NCBI GenBank assembly: GCA_045654565.1
Contig: JAZONP010000219.1
Coordinates: 1 to 64,000 of the forward strand
DNA from: UBA1189 sp045654565
GTDB taxonomy: Bacteria; Bacteroidota; Bacteroidia; Bacteroidales; Bacteroidaceae
Direction of reading: 5' to 3'
Length of the DNA stretch: 64,000 nt
Shown here: positions 60,839 through 64,000 of the stretch, in pieces
Layout: every line of letters starts with the position of its first letter
Numbering within the stretch: the first letter of the stretch is position 1
Translations under genes and position numbers: made by a program
The notes under the pieces: model-generated
Seen by the model: the letters and a program-made list of their open reading frames with translations, nothing else
The model's database searches: none
Told to the model about the DNA's origin: nothing

Positions 60839-63070
60839 TCAGTCTTCATCATCTTCCTTTATATAATATTCTCTACCAGGCAAAGCCTCCTGCACCTTCT
60901 CGGCATACCAAGCAAGGGCAACCTCCTCGACATCAGCTAAGACACCACCAAGCAAAGGCTCCGCAACAGTCAGCACACTATCAGCACTTAAGCTATCAGC
61001 GACAAGGCCATCAGTCTTTACGCTATCGACAACCTCAACGGCCTTCTTCTTGGTCTTCTTCACTTTGGCCGGCTTTTCAGCTTTCGTCTTTTTGGCCTTT
61101 GCCGCCTTCTTGGCTTGAGGTTGAGGTATAGTGTCGGATACCATCTTATCTACGACACTATCAGCCAACTCAACAAGAGTCACTACGCTATCTGCAACCA
61201 TCTTGGTCACGCTATCGGCCACCTCTTCGCTGACATTCAGCTTCGCCTTCTTAACTTTTTTCTTGGTTTTCGCAGCCTTTGCCGAGTTCTTAGCCTTACT
61301 CTTCTTTGCTACGGGTTCATCTACGTTTGCCACTTGATGCAAACTGTCAACAAAAATACTATCCGTTCTGAGGCTGTCATTCAAGGCCACAAACGTGCTA
61401 TCAAGTTTCATGCTATCCGAAGCAAGACTATCAGCCATCACACTACCAATCTGAACACTGTCAGTCTGAATGCTATCGACCTGAACAGAATCCTCTACCA
61501 AGAAATCATATACCTCAGGTAATTCTACACGGCCAGGATGTTCACCCTGCATACGCTTCTGTTCATCAGACCATGCCTGCTTCTTAATATTGTTAAGCCA
61601 CTCAATCCTATCATTTTGAGTCATCTCAATAGCACGTTGGGGTTCTTCGTAAACGATTTCCACCTTCAAACGCCCCTGCGACTCTACATTAAACTTATGC
61701 ATATCCTGAGGATTCGCAAAGGTATCTGTCTTGAAAACCGTTCCAACTATAATTCCATCGTTATTATTTTTGATTCCATCGTTCAAGTAACAATAGATTT
61801 CTCTTATCAATGCAGTACGGTTCACTGACTTACCTGTGATACTATTATATTTATTCACAAATACTTTATCTACCTCCGCCGAGGTCATACCAGGAATACT
61901 ATCAATCTCCGCTCTCACACTAAGCAAGATAGGATCAACAATCTGCTCAAAGCTATCAATCTCCACCTTAGGCAAGGTATCCTTATTTTGACGGGTGTAT
62001 CTCTTCGGTGCCTCCATCATATAAACATAAGGCGTCAAATACTCGAGGCTGTAGGCCTGATTAAATCCAGGCTCGCTCTCAACAGTCTGCTTATATTGGG
62101 CAATTTCCTGATTGCGTCTATCCAGTTCAGCCTTCAACACACCAATGCTATCGTTATAGGCCGAAACATTATCATGATCACCCTCCATCAGACGCGCCAC
62201 GTAGCGACGATCAATCAAGGCATAGTTAATCTCGGTATGCTGCTTAGAGATGCTACGGAAACGATATACCAACGACACACGAAGCTCAGAGGGGAAAGGA
62301 ATAAACATGTTTCTATGTCCCTTGCCATTCTTGTTAACAGCAGACTGGAATTCCTCGTTCTCTATATCCAATCCATAGAAGTCAAACGAAGAGAAATGCA
62401 AGCCAAGGCTGCCACCAAACTCCAAGTCAAGTGCAGAGCCGTTCTGATAGCCATAAAGAGGAAGGGCAACACCACCTGTAAGACCCGCTCCTACAGCAAA
62501 GCCCTGACGACCAATTGCGTCAGCATTGAGCTTAAACGAGAAGGTGCTGGCCGAAAGATAGGGACCCACGAAGAAAGAGAGGTGTGTCTTGGGATTCTCT
62601 GCTGCACGGAAACAGTTGGCGCGTGCACGCAACTTGCCAAACCCTTTGGCTCCATTAATCCATTCGCGTTCCCAATCACCATAGGCATCGCTACGATTGT
62701 CGAATGGTTGCTGACGCCAATAGAAACGATAGTCAACACGAGCATCGAACAGGTTGAACACCATACCAGGAGCCCTTGACAACCAATCATCTCCATTGAG
62801 GCGATGATGTGATGCATTCCAATTATACCTCAACCCCAAGCCAATAGACTTCTTATCATACGGGGTACTTACGATATCATAATCAAAAGCAATATTAGGA
62901 ACAGTAAGCGCCCAATCGACCACATTGGTACGAATGGCAATACGATCCTTAAATGACACATCCTCCTCACCAAGATTGTTCAAATCTTGAGCAGAGACAC
63001 GCAAAAGAGGGAGCATAAACAGCACAAAAGCCACCCCTAACCGAATACCTATGTTATTGAACTTCAGCAT
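60839..63070 (-). CDS. DUF3575-like barrel with coiled coil and lysine-rich tail
   Basis: 743 residues, signal peptide ending VSAQ (about residue 27). Residues 40-285 are a DUF3575-like barrel (DRIAIRTNVVDWALTVPNIA, then LGLRYNWNASHH). A coiled coil follows (DSIGVLKAELDRRNQEIAQY) and a mixed domain to about 520. The tail is low complexity: repeated xDSx units (SVQVDSIQTDSVQIGSVMAD) at about 523-575, then two Lys/Ala-rich blocks near 587-610 and 652-680 (KKAAKAKKTKAEKPAKVKKT) like histone H1 tails, and a short acidic end. The tail would be periplasmic and could bind peptidoglycan or acidic polymers. It is the first gene of the operon; a -7 box is at 63125-63132. Confidence 0.8.
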   Translation of the reverse strand: MLKFNNIGIRLGVAFVLFMLPLLRVSAQDLNNLGEEDVSFKDRIAIRTNVVDWALTVPNIAFDYDIVSTPYDKKSIGLGLRYNWNASHHRLNGDDWLSRAPGMVFNLFDARVDYRFYWRQQPFDNRSDAYGDWEREWINGAKGFGKLRARANCFRAAENPKTHLSFFVGPYLSASTFSFKLNADAIGRQGFAVGAGLTGGVALPLYGYQNGSALDLEFGGSLGLHFSSFDFYGLDIENEEFQSAVNKNGKGHRNMFIPFPSELRVSLVYRFRSISKQHTEINYALIDRRYVARLMEGDHDNVSAYNDSIGVLKAELDRRNQEIAQYKQTVESEPGFNQAYSLEYLTPYVYMMEAPKRYTRQNKDTLPKVEIDSFEQIVDPILLSVRAEIDSIPGMTSAEVDKVFVNKYNSITGKSVNRTALIREIYCYLNDGIKNNNDGIIVGTVFKTDTFANPQDMHKFNVESQGRLKVEIVYEEPQRAIEMTQNDRIEWLNNIKKQAWSDEQKRMQGEHPGRVELPEVYDFLVEDSVQVDSIQTDSVQIGSVMADSLASDSMKLDSTFVALNDSLRTDSIFVDSLHQVANVDEPVAKKSKAKNSAKAAKTKKKVKKAKLNVSEEVADSVTKMVADSVVTLVELADSVVDKMVSDTIPQPQAKKAAKAKKTKAEKPAKVKKTKKKAVEVVDSVKTDGLVADSLSADSVLTVAEPLLGGVLADVEEVALAWYAEKVQEALPGREYYIKEDDED

Positions 63071-63090
63071 CTAACACAAAAAAAATTACC

Positions 63091-63132
63091 CATGCGAACA
63101 CAGTACGCATGACAAAAACGTCTGCAAAGTTA
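63091..63132 (-). promoter_or_regulatory. Promoter and leader hairpin of the envelope operon
   Basis: Minus-strand -7 box TAACTTTG at 63125-63132 with TTTC about 21 nt upstream. Between it and the ATG (63070) the leader can form CATGCG...CGCATG (63091-63096 with 63106-63111). Confidence 0.5.
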
Positions 63133-63251
63133 CAGCTTTTTAATGGATTATAGAAACTTTTTAACAAATAAAATCACTCACTTCGTATTCTTTACGACTA
63201 CAACCAACCACTTCTTTTACACCCCAAGCTACAAGAAAAATCTAAAGCAAA

Positions 63252-63283
63252 TTTGCGTATTTGCGGGATTTTTGCGTATTTTG
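63252..63283 (+). promoter_or_regulatory. Possible promoter of the dipeptidyl-peptidase III gene
   Basis: TTTG (63252-63255), 21-nt spacer and TATTTTG (63277-63283), one base short of TAnnTTTG. Repeated TTTGCG words surround it. Confidence 0.35.
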
Positions 63284-63328
63284 TGGTCTCAAAAAACACC
63301 AAGCAAACAAACCCTAATATATACAATA

Positions 63329-64000
63329 ATGAAAAGACAATTGACAATGTTAGCTATGGCAACAGCTTTGTGCGTATCATGCAACAATGACAAGGAGGCT
63401 TCGACCTTCAACTACAACGATGAGAAATTTGCCGATATCCAAATGCTCCGCTATGAGGTGAAAGGATTCGATGAGCTCACCCTCGACCAAAAGAAGTTAG
63501 TGTATTATCTCCAAGAAGCGGCACTGCACGGCCGCGACATCCTCTTCGACCAGAACGGACGTCACAACCTCGTCATCCGCAAAATGCTCGAGACCGTGTA
63601 TACCGACTACCAAGGTGATAAGAACACCGAAGACTGGGCAAACTTCGTTACCTACACCAAACGAGTATGGTTCTCCAACGGCATCCATCATCATTATAGT
63701 GCCGACAAGTTCCAGCCAGGCTTCTCTGAGGAATTCTTCCGCGAGGCCTTGGCTTCGGTAGACACAGAAAAGCTCCCATTGACTGAAGGCCAAACCCTTG
63801 CAGAGTTATGCGAAGAAGTATTCCCCGCCATCTTTGACCCTGCCGTGATGGCCAAGCGCGTAAACCAGACCGATGGTGAAGACCTTGTACTCACCTCAGC
63901 CAGCAACTACTACGACGGCGTAACTCAGGCTGAAGCCGAGGCCTTCTATAATAACCTCAAGGACCCCAACGACGAAACTCCCGTGATGTATGGCATGAAC
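63329..64000 (+). CDS. Dipeptidyl-peptidase III lipoprotein (M49), 3'-truncated by window edge
   Basis: 224 residues are present and the frame runs off the window. A lipoprotein signal has lipobox ALCVSC, followed by NNDKEASTFNYNDEKFADIQ. The region MLRYEVKGFDELTLDQKKLV, YYLQEAALHGRDILFDQNG and VWFSNGIHHHYSADKFQPGF matches Bacteroidota M49 dipeptidyl-peptidase III, a zinc exopeptidase releasing dipeptides from N-termini. The zinc motif HELLGH-type and later catalytic residues lie beyond the edge and cannot be checked. Homologues have often been mislabelled as dihydrofolate reductase (recollection). It is transcribed divergently from the envelope operon. Confidence 0.9.
   Translation, partial: MKRQLTMLAMATALCVSCNNDKEASTFNYNDEKFADIQMLRYEVKGFDELTLDQKKLVYYLQEAALHGRDILFDQNGRHNLVIRKMLETVYTDYQGDKNTEDWANFVTYTKRVWFSNGIHHHYSADKFQPGFSEEFFREALASVDTEKLPLTEGQTLAELCEEVFPAIFDPAVMAKRVNQTDGEDLVLTSASNYYDGVTQAEAEAFYNNLKDPNDETPVMYGMN

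Noticed and set aside
1..64000. tRNA, rRNA or riboswitch genes
   Set aside because: All intergenic gaps were read for cloverleaf, T-loop (GTTCGA) and known riboswitch cores; none was convincing, though weak cases could be missed without a covariance search.

Overview
The window reads as a chromosome segment of a gut- or oral-type member of Bacteroidota, order Bacteroidales, possibly close to Prevotellaceae. The evidence is a SusC/SusD pair, BACON, LRR and fimbrillin-type lipoproteins, Bacteroidota promoters (TTTG / TAnnTTTG), leaders that mostly lack a Shine-Dalgarno sequence, and three giant secreted proteins whose tails end in a GxYIxNGxK motif of the type IX secretion kind. The assignment is inference from gene content; no rRNA or tRNA gene was seen.

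Layout. 0-1 kb: tail of an unidentified gene and a repeat-rich intergenic stretch. 1-11.4 kb: a TPR/HTH membrane regulator, hisS, a 1267-residue secreted multidomain protein, a membrane zinc peptidase, purA (interrupted by an in-frame amber codon) and a Fur-family regulator. 11.5-26.9 kb: a nine-gene minus-strand operon headed by a SusC/SusD pair, followed by four lipoproteins (two with leucine-rich repeats), a subtilisin-like lipoprotein protease, a DUF1573 protein and a lipocalin-like lipoprotein. It has no glycosidase, so it resembles a RagAB-type protein/peptide uptake locus more than a glycan locus. 27.2-33.6 kb: dgt, a C10 (streptopain-type) protease, a small methyltransferase, a cob(I)alamin adenosyltransferase and a DUF2795 protein.

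33.6-38 kb is an accessory patch: an orphan 275-residue gene bracketed by two ~190-bp direct repeats, a transglutaminase-like exported protein, and head-to-head remnants of a SusD gene and a GH28-like pectinase gene. 38.2-46.5 kb: an LptF/LptG-type permease, a DEAD-box helicase and a 1909-residue papain-family protease with PKD-, LamG- and Big2-like domains.

47.0-63.1 kb is a seven-gene minus-strand envelope operon and the most interesting part. In transcription order it encodes a DUF3575-type barrel with a lysine-rich tail, a DUF5119-like lipoprotein, a fimbrillin-like lipoprotein, a short DUF3575 barrel, an OmpA/TPR protein, a 2116-residue protein of five tandem barrel-like modules (three at an exact 1089-nt period) and an exported TPR protein carrying an acyl-carrier-protein-like domain with an LGIDSL signature. 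The window ends inside a dipeptidyl-peptidase III (M49) lipoprotein gene.
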